Under the pieces are notes generated by a model that did not search any database, was not told the origin of the DNA, and saw nothing but the letters and a program-made list of their open reading frames with translations. Below are positions 8,244 through 16,566 of a stretch of 48,426 bases of DNA, piece by piece. Both the position numbers and the translations under genes were made by a program. Every line of letters starts with the position of its first letter. Position 1 is the first letter of the stretch. Source of the DNA: Gammaproteobacteria bacterium (GTDB taxonomy: Bacteria > Pseudomonadota > Gammaproteobacteria > PS1 > Pseudothioglobaceae); the NCBI GenBank assembly GCA_015659815.1, contig DQME01000175.1:1-48426 (forward strand), in the 5' to 3' direction.

Positions 8244-9387
8244 TTTGTTGTCTAGCCTCCAAAACATTGAGTAGGCTATAAAGCCCATCTAGGTCTGTAT
8301 AGGCCCCCTGTAAATGGCGCTTACCTTCTTTAGAAAAGGCTGTTCTTGCATGCATTATTCTGGTGTTATCAATTAGCATTAAATCGCCCTCTGAAAGTTT
8401 AAATATAATTTTTAAACTATCCCTTTCAATAATTTCACTCCAATGTCGATAGGCCTTATAAAAAGACCTAACTTTATTATCAGGCAAATGTATAGTGTCT
8501 ATTGACCGATTGTTGTACCTCACCTTAACAATTTCATTGTTGTCATTTAGTTCAATCATAGGCACCCTAGAACGAAGATCAGTAGATGGATCAGTAAACC
8601 TATAATTAACCCAGCTTCTTGTCAAGGTATCAAAATCTTCTTCGCTCTCTTGACGTAAAACGGTGGCAGCCTTAAATCCATCCACAAGAACTGAGTCTCC
8701 GCCCTCAGTCGAGCTTTCTAGGCAATGCAAAAGCTGTACAGTCGGTACAGGGTCTCTATAAGGGTTATCTGTATGAGAGCCTAGACCCATATTTGTATAA
8801 GCAAGGTTGTTAGGGTTAATTTCAGTTCTTACTTCAAATAGGGTGCCATAATTAGTCTCCCTAGTGTAACCCAGCTCACTAATAACATTTAAGACTTGAC
8901 CCTCAATAATTGGAACATTTTCAAGTATAAAAAAACCAACATCTCTAACCATACGAAGAGCATCTAACTTAATGTTATCGTCTTTACATATATCTTCATA
9001 ATTAACAAACGGCAAGCCATCTTCAAAACTGTATTTTTGCCATAAATGTTTTTGTTTCTCGCTTCTATCGTCGAACTGAAGATTTTGGTCGTAACAATTC
9101 TTCCTTAGCCATTCCTGTGAAAAAACTGATAAGTGATTTTCTGGCTGAAAAACAACACACACATTACATTTTTCATCCTTATACACTTGATCTATGTAGG
9201 TTTCTTCAGGTATATCGACTACACTAAATAAGCGCTGCCCATTATTTGCATTTACAGATGTTGGCATTTGGCAATGATCTCGCAACCAATGGCTAAATAT
9301 TCGACTCTTCTTGCCATCATCCCACTCAATGACTAACTCATCACCGATAGTAGAGAGTTTTGTTATGAATTCTTTATGCTTTGACAT
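8236..9387 (-). CDS. Gamma-butyrobetaine hydroxylase / TmpA-like Fe(II)/2-oxoglutarate oxygenase
   Basis: This 383-residue protein has two domains: an N-terminal DUF971-type domain (about 10-100, with FSHWLRDHCQMP) and a TauD-like jelly-roll (about 125-375). The metal triad is His205-x-Asp207 in GSHTDNPYRDP and His346 in RIMHARTAF. The HTDNPYR signature is typical of gamma-butyrobetaine hydroxylases and of TmpA, which hydroxylates 2-trimethylaminoethylphosphonate. Of the N-terminal zinc cysteines of butyrobetaine hydroxylase only Cys39 is evident. I chose ATG at 9387; an in-frame TTG lies at 9417. It is the first gene of a three-gene operon with the HD oxygenase, and that pairing favours TmpA over carnitine synthesis. 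TauD-like or true butyrobetaine hydroxylase activity remains possible. Confidence 0.82.
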   Translation of the reverse strand: MSKHKEFITKLSTIGDELVIEWDDGKKSRIFSHWLRDHCQMPTSVNANNGQRLFSVVDIPEETYIDQVYKDEKCNVCVVFQPENHLSVFSQEWLRKNCYDQNLQFDDRSEKQKHLWQKYSFEDGLPFVNYEDICKDDNIKLDALRMVRDVGFFILENVPIIEGQVLNVISELGYTRETNYGTLFEVRTEINPNNLAYTNMGLGSHTDNPYRDPVPTVQLLHCLESSTEGGDSVLVDGFKAATVLRQESEEDFDTLTRSWVNYRFTDPSTDLRSRVPMIELNDNNEIVKVRYNNRSIDTIHLPDNKVRSFYKAYRHWSEIIERDSLKIIFKLSEGDLMLIDNTRIMHARTAFSKEGKRHLQGAYTDLDGLYSLLNVLEARQQNG

Positions 9388-9440
9388 GCCAACATAATAA
9401 AGTAAAAAGATAGTCAAATATTAGTGATTACAACAGAAGT

Positions 9441-9468
9441 ACTATACCCCTTATGAATACTCTAACAA
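9441..9468 (-). promoter_or_regulatory. Candidate promoter of the oxygenase operon
   Basis: Read leftward, TTGTTA (9468-9463) and TATAGT (9446-9441) are separated by 16 bp and lie in the 88-bp spacer after pirin. Transcription would start near 9434, leaving a leader of about 45 bases. The operon is therefore probably expressed independently of pyrE-pirin. Confidence 0.45.
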
Positions 9469-9475
9469 CTCAACA

Positions 9476-10207
9476 CTAGTCAACATAGGGGCCATACTGC
9501 ACTATAGGCTCAAAGTGGGGCCTGCCAGAGGCATACATTAGTTGACATTCTGAGTGCGCCTTAAGTGTGATCGATTTATTGTTGATATCGAACAGTATTG
9601 ATTGGGCTTTAGTTAAGTGTTCACCTTCAATTTCAAGGCTCCCACTTATTAAGTAGATTAGGCCACTTTCACCTTCAATGTCTTGAATCTCATAAGTCTT
9701 TCCTTGGTTAATAGTCATGTATTCATATTTAATATTGTTTTGCATTCTTACTGGAGACCCTTCGCCCACAATAATAGTCCTTGCAACGCCATCTAAAGAT
9801 ATTATTGGTAGCTCTGCAGCCTCAACAAGTTGGTAAGTTGGTTCCACAGTTTTCAGTTTTTTTTCTAAACTTATCCAAAACTGTATGCCATTATTGTCGC
9901 CCTCTCCCTCTGGCATCTCAGAATGACTAATACCCTTCCCGGCGCAAAATATTTGCGCCCCTCCTGCACTAACTACTGAATCATTCCCTAGATTGTCTTT
10001 ATGCCTCATTGCTCCACTAAACAGAAAAGTTATAGCCTCGAAACCTCTGTGTGGGTGGGTGTCAAAACCTTGCCCTTGTTCAACAACAAAATGGTCAAAC
10101 AATACAAACGGGTCATGATTCATGCGCCTACTACTTACAGGGAACAGCCTGTTTACTGTAACGCCTTGCCCTTCCATAGTGCTTGTTGAGTCTAGTATTT
10201 CAATCAC
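9476..10207 (-). CDS. Pirin family bicupin protein
   Basis: This is a 243-residue pirin-like protein with two cupin domains. The N-terminal metal motif is visible: FDTHPHRGFEAITFLFSG (about 47-64) with further ligands in GKGISHSEMPEG (about 91-102). Bacterial pirins are iron-binding cytoplasmic proteins, some with quercetinase activity and some regulating central metabolism; the role here is not defined. The start is GTG at 10207, two bases after the pyrE stop; this gives the usual MIEI N terminus. Coupling to pyrE suggests co-transcription, not shared function. The C-terminal cupin is the expected less conserved half. Confidence 0.88.
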   Translation of the reverse strand: MIEILDSTSTMEGQGVTVNRLFPVSSRRMNHDPFVLFDHFVVEQGQGFDTHPHRGFEAITFLFSGAMRHKDNLGNDSVVSAGGAQIFCAGKGISHSEMPEGEGDNNGIQFWISLEKKLKTVEPTYQLVEAAELPIISLDGVARTIIVGEGSPVRMQNNIKYEYMTINQGKTYEIQDIEGESGLIYLISGSLEIEGEHLTKAQSILFDINNKSITLKAHSECQLMYASGRPHFEPIVQYGPYVD

Positions 10208-10209
10208 TA

Positions 10210-10851
10210 TTAGCTTATACCGTATAGTGTGCGGTAATCCTCAATACTGCTGATTAATTTTTTATCATTATGAGATTTCAAGTAATCAAGAATACAGCCC
10301 AAATTAATAATACTTATCACTTCGATTCCAAAATTTTGTTCGACCTCCTGGATGGCTGAAAGGTCCCCTTTACCTTTCTCTTGGCGGTCCAGTGCAACAA
10401 CTACGGCTGTAGTTTTTGCGCCACTGCTAGTTATAATATCTTGCGCCTCTCTGATTGCAGTGCCTGCAGTTATTACGTCATCTATTATTAGAATGTCGCC
10501 CTCCAATGAGTGACCCACTATGTTGCCGCCCTCGCCATGGTCTTTTGTCTCCTTACGATTAAAGCTATAAGGTACAGAAATGTTGAAGTTATCATTTAAT
10601 GCAATAGCAGTTGCTGTGGCCAAAGGTATGCCTTTGTATGCTGGCCCAAACAGTACATCAAACTTTATACCGCTAGCATCAATTGCTTGTGCATAGAACT
10701 GTCCAAGCTTGGACAGATGCTCACCATGATTGAATAAACCTGCATTGAAAAAATAAGGGCTAACGCGACCAGACTTAAGGGTGAATTCGCCAAACTTTAG
10801 CGCACCTGTGTCTAACATAAAATCTACAAACTCTTTTTGATACTGTTCCAT
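10210..10851 (-). CDS. pyrE: Orotate phosphoribosyltransferase
   Basis: This enzyme joins orotate to PRPP to give orotidine 5'-monophosphate, the fifth step of de novo pyrimidine synthesis, and acts as a dimer. Its 213 residues match E. coli PyrE. The PRPP-binding motif [13 protein letters not shown] is at about 121-133. The flexible-loop segment [11 protein letters not shown] (about 99-109) and the N-terminal [16 protein letters not shown] are characteristic. It is the first gene of a leftward pair with pirin and diverges from the xth gene across 82 bp, the common gammaproteobacterial arrangement of pyrE near a nuclease gene. Confidence 0.97.
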   Translation of the reverse strand: MEQYQKEFVDFMLDTGALKFGEFTLKSGRVSPYFFNAGLFNHGEHLSKLGQFYAQAIDASGIKFDVLFGPAYKGIPLATATAIALNDNFNISVPYSFNRKETKDHGEGGNIVGHSLEGDILIIDDVITAGTAIREAQDIITSSGAKTTAVVVALDRQEKGKGDLSAIQEVEQNFGIEVISIINLGCILDYLKSHNDKKLISSIEDYRTLYGIS

Positions 10852-10933
10852 ATTAATTTCTTTGTGTTATGACTAATGCTTAATTGTACTAAATCAGAAA
10901 ATTAAAACACGGGTCTAGATTAAAATAATTGCT

Positions 10934-11698
10934 ATGAGAATTATAACAATTAATGTAAACGGAATTCGTGCAGCTGAAAGAAAAGGTATCTTTAGTTGGC
11001 TGCAACAACAAAACCCTGACGTTGTCTGTCTTCAAGAGATTAAGGCCCAGGAAGATCAGCTGGATGATAAGTTTTACCCAAAAGGAATGCATACATATTA
11101 CAAGCCTGCAGAGCGTAAAGGGTATAGCGGCACTGGGATATATTGCAAACAGATCCCTGACAGGGTTACCTATAGCCCTTGGGACGATTTTAATTTCGAG
11201 GGTCGCTTCATTCAGGCCGACTTTGGTGATCTTAGTGTGATATCGATATATATCCCGTCCGGCTCATCCAAGCAGGAAAGGCAAGACTTTAAAATGGAGT
11301 TCATTACTGAACGATTTATGCCTTATCTTAAAGAACTTAATAGTGATGGCCGAAAATACATTATCTGTGGTGACATTAATATTGTCCACAAAGAGATCGA
11401 TATAAAAAACTTCAACTCCAATAAGAACAGATCAGGCTGCTTGCCAGAAGAGAGGCGCTGGATGGATGATCTGTTTGATAGTGCTGGTTTTGTTGATGCA
11501 TTCAGAGAGATAAACAAGGAGCCACACCAATACACATGGTGGTCCAACAGGGGTCAGGCTTGGGACAACAATACTGGTTGGAGGATTGACTATCAAATAA
11601 TTAGTGACAACTTGGCCTCAACGCCTGAACGTGTAGAAATTTATAGGGACGAAAGATTCTCTGATCATTCGCCACTTATAATTGACTATAGACTATGA
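10934..11698 (+). CDS. xth: Exodeoxyribonuclease III (AP endonuclease)
   Basis: This Mg-dependent exonuclease/endonuclease/phosphatase-fold enzyme cuts abasic sites and trims 3' blocking groups in base-excision repair. At 254 residues it has family length. Motifs in order: NVNGIRAAERKG (N terminus), CLQEIKAQ (metal Glu near 35), CGDINIVHKEIDIKN (catalytic Asp/Asn, about 145-159), NTGWRIDYQII and SDHSPLIIDY (C-terminal Asp-His). The stop overlaps the trmB start as ATGA. It heads the rightward run xth-trmB-fxsA-folC. ExoA and XthA subgroups cannot be separated with confidence by eye. Confidence 0.95.
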   Translation: MRIITINVNGIRAAERKGIFSWLQQQNPDVVCLQEIKAQEDQLDDKFYPKGMHTYYKPAERKGYSGTGIYCKQIPDRVTYSPWDDFNFEGRFIQADFGDLSVISIYIPSGSSKQERQDFKMEFITERFMPYLKELNSDGRKYIICGDINIVHKEIDIKNFNSNKNRSGCLPEERRWMDDLFDSAGFVDAFREINKEPHQYTWWSNRGQAWDNNTGWRIDYQIISDNLASTPERVEIYRDERFSDHSPLIIDYRL

Positions 11699-12396
11699 TA
11701 AAAGACACTAAAAGGCCAAGAAAAACAATACAAAGCTTTGTTCGCCGTTCAAGCAAGCTTACCCCAGGACAAAGGAACGGGATTAATAGGTTATGGCCAC
11801 TTTATGGTGTCGAAGTTCCTGACAGGTTCATTGATTTGGACAAACTTTTTATTAAGAATCAACCGAACGTGATAGAGGTAGGATTTGGGAGTGGTGACAG
11901 CTTGTTGGATATGGCTATTAACAACCCAAACAAGAACTTTATAGGTGTCGAGGTTTACGAAGCAGGTATCGGTAGGCTAATTAATGAGGCCCACAAATTA
12001 CAAATCACTAACCTCAAGGTTGTAAGGTTTGATGCTGTAGAGTTATTAAAATACCACATTACAGATAATAGCTTCGAGACCTTTCAATTGTTCTTTCCAG
12101 ACCCTTGGCACAAGAAAAAGCACCACAAAAGAAGGATTGTGGACTCTGCCTTTTTAAATTTAATATCCAAAAAGGTAAAAAACAATGGAACCATACATAT
12201 AGCTACGGACTGGGAGGACTATGCACAAAATATAATGGAGTCTATGGAGTGTCACTCAAACTTTAAAAATGCGTTAGGAGCCCATATATATTCTCCAAGG
12301 CCTAAAATGAGACCTATGACTAAGTTTGAGAGAAGGGGGCAAAGCCTAGGTCACGGAGTTTGGGATTTAGTTTTTATTAATAAAAAGCAGGATTAA
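11695..12396 (+). CDS. trmB: tRNA (guanine-N7-)-methyltransferase
   Basis: This S-adenosylmethionine-dependent enzyme makes m7G at position 46 in the tRNA variable loop. Its 233 residues contain the SAM motif EVGFGSGDSLLDMA (about 62-75) and the TrmB signature LFFPDPWHKKKHHKRRIV (about 138-155), followed by a C-terminal TKFERRGQSLGHGVWDL segment. It overlaps xth by 4 bp and is followed one base later by fxsA, so the three are co-translated. Cytoplasmic; no unusual features. Confidence 0.96.
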   Translation: MIKDTKRPRKTIQSFVRRSSKLTPGQRNGINRLWPLYGVEVPDRFIDLDKLFIKNQPNVIEVGFGSGDSLLDMAINNPNKNFIGVEVYEAGIGRLINEAHKLQITNLKVVRFDAVELLKYHITDNSFETFQLFFPDPWHKKKHHKRRIVDSAFLNLISKKVKNNGTIHIATDWEDYAQNIMESMECHSNFKNALGAHIYSPRPKMRPMTKFERRGQSLGHGVWDLVFINKKQD

Positions 12397-12397
12397 A

Positions 12398-12853
12398 ATG
12401 ATATTTCCTTTATTTGTTGTAATGACACTACTAGAGATTTACGTGTTAGTTTCAGTTGGCGAGGCAATTGGCGGGTTGTCTACTGTCATTCTTGTTGTGA
12501 TAACGGCACTGATAGGTTCTACACTATTAAAGCAGCAGGGCTGGTCAATTATGGCCAAAGCACAGCAATCCATTGCCAATGGACAAACGCCCGCATTCGA
12601 GATGCTTGAGGGTGTGGTAATATTGGTTTCTGGGGTTTTGTTGCTAACTCCAGGATTTATAACTGATACTGTAGGCTTGTTAGGTCTAATTCCATGGTCA
12701 AGGATGTACTTTATTAATCAATTTTTTTCTAAAAACGCTGAAAAAATCTTTACCTCCAAGAATACAACTTTTATCCATAAAAATAAACAGCAGACTAACT
12801 CCAACAAGGGCAAAAAAAAGGACACCATCGAAGGCGAATTTTGGGAGGACTGA
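12398..12853 (+). CDS. fxsA: FxsA family membrane protein
   Basis: This is a 151-residue inner-membrane protein of the FxsA (YtzA) family; in E. coli FxsA suppresses exclusion of phage T7 by the F plasmid protein PifA. Hydrophobic segments lie at about 3-20, 24-45 and 72-105, with the family pattern LLEIYVLVSVGEAIGG and PGFITDTVGLLGLIP. The last 45 residues are hydrophilic and lysine-rich, probably cytoplasmic. Its biochemical role is unknown. The 3' end overlaps the folC start by 13 bp. Confidence 0.85.
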   Translation: MIFPLFVVMTLLEIYVLVSVGEAIGGLSTVILVVITALIGSTLLKQQGWSIMAKAQQSIANGQTPAFEMLEGVVILVSGVLLLTPGFITDTVGLLGLIPWSRMYFINQFFSKNAEKIFTSKNTTFIHKNKQQTNSNKGKKKDTIEGEFWED

Positions 12854-14049
12854 AGCCATCCAAGGATTGGTCTCTAGATAAATGGCTTAAATGGCAGGAT
12901 TCTCTGCACTCTCAGGTCATTGATCTAGGTCTAGAGCGCGTATCAATAGTCTTTAAAGAGATATTCCCTAATGGAGTTCCGTTCAAGGTTATAACTGTAG
13001 CAGGCACAAACGGTAAGGGCTCAACTATAGCTTTCATTGATAGTATTTACCAACAATCTGATCTAAGTGTTGGTAAATTTACTTCCCCACACATAACAAA
13101 ATATAACGAACGCTTCGCTATAGACGGTGACCTCGTAAGTGACCAGGTGATTTGTAATGCATTTATGGAAATTGAATCTATAAGGGGCAACATTTCGCTA
13201 ACTTATTTTGAATTCTCTACCCTAGCTGCACTAGTAATTTTTTCTAACAATAATATCGACATTGCTACAATGGAAGTGGGCCTAGGCGGAAGACTTGACT
13301 CAGTTAACGTGGTTGACCCGGATGTAAGTGTAATTACCAATATTGCAATAGACCATGTTGAATACCTTGGCGACACGCTTGAACTTATCGGTACCGAAAA
13401 GGCTGGCATTATGCGCCCAAATGTACCATGTATTTGTGGTGACAGTAATCCACCAAAATCAATATCAAAAGAAGCAGAAAATATAGGCGCAGAGATTACA
13501 TTTGTGACTGAGATCTATTCAGGAGAGGTCAACCTTAAGGGCGACCACCAGCGCATCAATGCGGCACTTGCAGTTAAAGTAGTGGAGACACTTAAAGCTG
13601 AAATACCGATCACCGAAAAGCAAATAGATGACGGAGTGAGTAGAACCTATATAGATGGAAGATTCCAAATAATTCAAAAAAATAACAAAAACATAATACT
13701 TGATGTAGCTCACAATGAGGCAGCTATAAAGGTTTTAGCAAACGAATTAACAAAAAATAATGAGCCAACTGTTGCAATATTTTCAGCACTAAAGGATAAA
13801 AGCATTGCTGCCATGATTGACGCTATGCGCCCAATAATTGGTCTCTGGCTTGTTGTACCACTAAACGTTGATAGGGCTATACCTACTAAAGATTTACGTA
13901 GTGCGTTTAGTCAAACCGACAATGTAACTGCACTCGAAAGTATGGATACAGCAATAAGTCATGCTATGAACTCAAATTTATACAGCCGTATTGTAATTTT
14001 TGGTTCCTTCCATACTGTTTCTGATGCACTGGAAGTTCTAAATACATGA
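12841..14049 (+). CDS. folC: Dihydrofolate synthase / folylpolyglutamate synthase
   Basis: This ATP-dependent Mur-ligase-family enzyme adds glutamate to dihydropteroate and then extends the folate polyglutamate tail. It has 402 residues. The P-loop VAGTNGKGST is at about 48-57, followed by KFTSPHITKYNERF and the central EVGLGGRLDSVN segment; the second domain carries ILDVAHNEAA. The best start is TTG at 12841, with AAGGCG six bases upstream inside the fxsA end; no ATG fits before the conserved DWSLDKWLKWQ N terminus. Usually folC is followed by a SPOR-domain dedD and then cvpA; here dedD is absent and a 100-bp spacer leads to cvpA. Confidence 0.93.
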   Translation: MGGLKPSKDWSLDKWLKWQDSLHSQVIDLGLERVSIVFKEIFPNGVPFKVITVAGTNGKGSTIAFIDSIYQQSDLSVGKFTSPHITKYNERFAIDGDLVSDQVICNAFMEIESIRGNISLTYFEFSTLAALVIFSNNNIDIATMEVGLGGRLDSVNVVDPDVSVITNIAIDHVEYLGDTLELIGTEKAGIMRPNVPCICGDSNPPKSISKEAENIGAEITFVTEIYSGEVNLKGDHQRINAALAVKVVETLKAEIPITEKQIDDGVSRTYIDGRFQIIQKNNKNIILDVAHNEAAIKVLANELTKNNEPTVAIFSALKDKSIAAMIDAMRPIIGLWLVVPLNVDRAIPTKDLRSAFSQTDNVTALESMDTAISHAMNSNLYSRIVIFGSFHTVSDALEVLNT

Positions 14050-14149
14050 ACCTCCCTATACCCAACAATGTATTAACTCAGCTATAACAATTCCATTGCT
14101 AAAATCTTGTAAAATTAGTACTTATTGATAACACTTCTTTGAAAAACTT

Positions 14150-15001
14150 ATGGTTGATTTTTTTGCTAGTATAGGAAGTCTTATTGGTTTAATTAGTTGG
14201 TCTGACTGGATAATAATTGCCATAATGATTGGTTTCCTCATACTAGGCTATAAGCGAGGTCTGGCAAGGGAGCTGATTAACTTTGGTTTCTTCATTGCCA
14301 CAATCTTAGTTTCATGGATTTTTTATCAAGCCCTAGCAGATAGCACAGTAATAACTTGGCTCTTGCTATCTCAGCAGTCTCACTTGACGATAGCATTCAG
14401 TATCATATTTGTTGGCGTGTTATTAGTAAAAAAGGCAATATACAGAATAATCGACGCCTCTACTTCTATCGACACTCCTTGCTCTCTAAATATTATATTT
14501 ACACGCATCGTAATCATTTCTGTGGCCCTTTTGCTTAGCTGGCAATACCTCAACACTGTATCTCAGATTGATTTTATTAAGTACGTTATAACTAATGACT
14601 CGTTGAGGGTTAACCTCTCATTTGTTGTTATTTTCGGATTAATTATCGGAACCTTTTTCGCGCTATCGAAAATACTTAACATATCAATAGATTCAGACAA
14701 GCCGTGCCTACTTGCTCCTATCTTTGAGAAGATATTAAATGCATTGCATGCTGCAGACAATTTACTGAATGCGCGCAACATAAATAGCTCACAAAACAAT
14801 ATATTTGGTAGCATTGTTGGGCTCATTAAGGGTTTTGTGTTTATGATCATGCTGGTTCTGATTTTACAAAGTGTGGGATGGGCTTCTCAGCAATACTTCT
14901 GGATCGAAACTGATGGCGCTTTAAGGCTTCTTCAGGACATTGCAACGTCAATAAAGCCGACCCTATCTAATTACTTTTTATTTATAGAAGTAGAAATTTA
15001 A
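14150..15001 (+). CDS. cvpA: CvpA family membrane protein, enlarged
   Basis: CvpA is an inner-membrane protein first linked to colicin V production, with roles in envelope homeostasis. Its position just before purF is the classical one. The usual length is about 160-180 residues; this protein has 283. The N-terminal family half is seen at about 17-70 (WSDWIIIAIM then GYKRGLARELINFG) and the C-terminal family half at about 215-283 (GSIVGLIKGFVFMIML, then a WIETDGALRLLQ tail). Between them lie about 140 extra residues with roughly three further hydrophobic segments (about 77-95, 118-138, 155-175). The start ATG at 14150 has only a weak ribosome-binding site. Family assignment is good from both ends plus context. 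Confidence 0.8.
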   Translation: MVDFFASIGSLIGLISWSDWIIIAIMIGFLILGYKRGLARELINFGFFIATILVSWIFYQALADSTVITWLLLSQQSHLTIAFSIIFVGVLLVKKAIYRIIDASTSIDTPCSLNIIFTRIVIISVALLLSWQYLNTVSQIDFIKYVITNDSLRVNLSFVVIFGLIIGTFFALSKILNISIDSDKPCLLAPIFEKILNALHAADNLLNARNINSSQNNIFGSIVGLIKGFVFMIMLVLILQSVGWASQQYFWIETDGALRLLQDIATSIKPTLSNYFLFIEVEI

Positions 15002-15016
15002 TCAAGGAATAAGTCT

Positions 15017-16534
15017 ATGTGCGGAATTGTTGGAATACTGTCTAATACAAAAAAAAATACTGCTCTATATATTTATGATGCCCTAACAATACTACAGCAC
15101 CGTGGCCAAGATGCAGCCGGAATTGTTACCTCTCATAAGGGCCGCTTCTATATGCGTAAATCGAATGGACTGGTAACAAACGCATTCAGAACAAAGCACA
15201 TGTCAAAACTTATTGGAGACATGGGTATCGGTCACGTCAGGTACCCTACTGCTGGGAGCTCTTCAGGTGCTGAAGCACAACCATTCTACGTCAACTCTCC
15301 ATACGGTATGGCTTTTGCTCATAACGGCAACCTCACAAATACTAAGCAACTTGGAAAAGAGTTGTTTGACCAAGACCTTCGCCATATTAACACTAACTCA
15401 GACTCAGAAATACTACTCAACGTATTTGCCAGTGAGCTAGCAAAACTACAAAAACAAAGAATTAATGAATCCGATATATTTAATGCCGTATCAAAGGTTC
15501 ATAAGCGTGTGAGTGGTGCATATGCCACTATTGGAATGATACCCGGTTACGGTATTTTCGGTTTTCGTGACCCGCACGGGATTAGGCCACTAATACTAGG
15601 CAAAAGGACTACTAACGGTGGTACTAAGTTTATGTTGGCGTCTGAGAGCGTTGCGCTTACAGCCCTAGGATATAAAATAATTAAAGATATAGCGCCAGGC
15701 GAGGCAGTTGTAATTGACAGGAAGGGAAATGTAAACTACAAGCAGTGTGCAGAAAATGTTAACCATACCCCGTGTATTTTTGAGTTCGTATACTTTGCTA
15801 GGCCAGACTCAATAATTGATAGTATTTCTGTTTACAAGTCTCGCCTAAGGATGGGTGAGAAGTTGGCATCAAAAATCAAAAAGAAGTTGGTTGGTGAAAA
15901 AATTGATGTCGTAATTCCGATACCTGACACATCTAGAACTAGCGCCCTTCAAGTCGCATTTAAGCTTAAGATTAAGTATCGTGAAGGGTTTATAAAAAAT
16001 AGATATATTGCGCGCACATTTATTATGCCCGGTCAAAAGCAACGTAAAAAATCTGTACGCCAAAAACTGAGCGCTATTGAGTTAGAATTTAAAGGCAAAA
16101 ATGTGCTCCTGGTTGACGACTCTATTGTTCGTGGGACTACTAGTCAACAGATAGTTCAAATGGCCAGAGATGCTGGGGCCAGTAAAGTATTTTTTGCATC
16201 TGCCGCTCCCCCTGTACGCTATCCCAATGTGTACGGTATAGATATGGCCAGCAAGAAGGAGTTCATTGCTAACAATAAAAATACCGACCAGATATGTAAA
16301 TCAATTGGTGCTGACAAACTAATATACCAAGACTTAGATGACTTGATTTGGTCAGTTCAGCAGGGCAACCCAAAAATTAAATCTTTCGACTGTTCATGTT
16401 TTGATGGCAAATACATTACCAAAGATGTTGACAAAGACTACCTTGACCATCTAGAAATTCTAAGATCAGACTCAACCAAAGAAAAAAACAACATCAACGA
16501 AAGTTCTGAATTAATTTGTAATGATGTAGAATAG
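15017..16534 (+). CDS. purF: Amidophosphoribosyltransferase
   Basis: This is the first committed enzyme of purine synthesis: it transfers glutamine amide nitrogen to PRPP to make phosphoribosylamine. The 505-residue protein starts MCGIVGILS, so Cys2 becomes the N-terminal nucleophile after Met removal and no propeptide is present. Glutaminase residues continue in LQHRGQDAAGI and GHVRYPTAG. The phosphoribosyl domain holds the PRPP motif VLLVDDSIVRGTTSQQ (about 365-380). A good AAGGA precedes the ATG by 7 bases, 15 bp after cvpA. The last 30 residues are hydrophilic and poorly conserved. Confidence 0.97.
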   Translation: MCGIVGILSNTKKNTALYIYDALTILQHRGQDAAGIVTSHKGRFYMRKSNGLVTNAFRTKHMSKLIGDMGIGHVRYPTAGSSSGAEAQPFYVNSPYGMAFAHNGNLTNTKQLGKELFDQDLRHINTNSDSEILLNVFASELAKLQKQRINESDIFNAVSKVHKRVSGAYATIGMIPGYGIFGFRDPHGIRPLILGKRTTNGGTKFMLASESVALTALGYKIIKDIAPGEAVVIDRKGNVNYKQCAENVNHTPCIFEFVYFARPDSIIDSISVYKSRLRMGEKLASKIKKKLVGEKIDVVIPIPDTSRTSALQVAFKLKIKYREGFIKNRYIARTFIMPGQKQRKKSVRQKLSAIELEFKGKNVLLVDDSIVRGTTSQQIVQMARDAGASKVFFASAAPPVRYPNVYGIDMASKKEFIANNKNTDQICKSIGADKLIYQDLDDLIWSVQQGNPKIKSFDCSCFDGKYITKDVDKDYLDHLEILRSDSTKEKNNINESSELICNDVE

Positions 16535-16566
16535 TAGCTATTTTTATTAACGACAATACTATAAAG

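Noticed and set aside
8244-8288. Longer N terminus for the HD oxygenase
   Set aside because: The start at 8243 places all metal ligands on PhnZ numbering; the extra 15 residues overlap the upstream gene.
5203-9417. Genomic island inserted at tRNA-Ser
   Set aside because: The accessory oxygenase operon lies near the tRNA, but no integrase and no repeat of the tRNA 3' end was found to its right, and aroQ, a core gene, lies in between.
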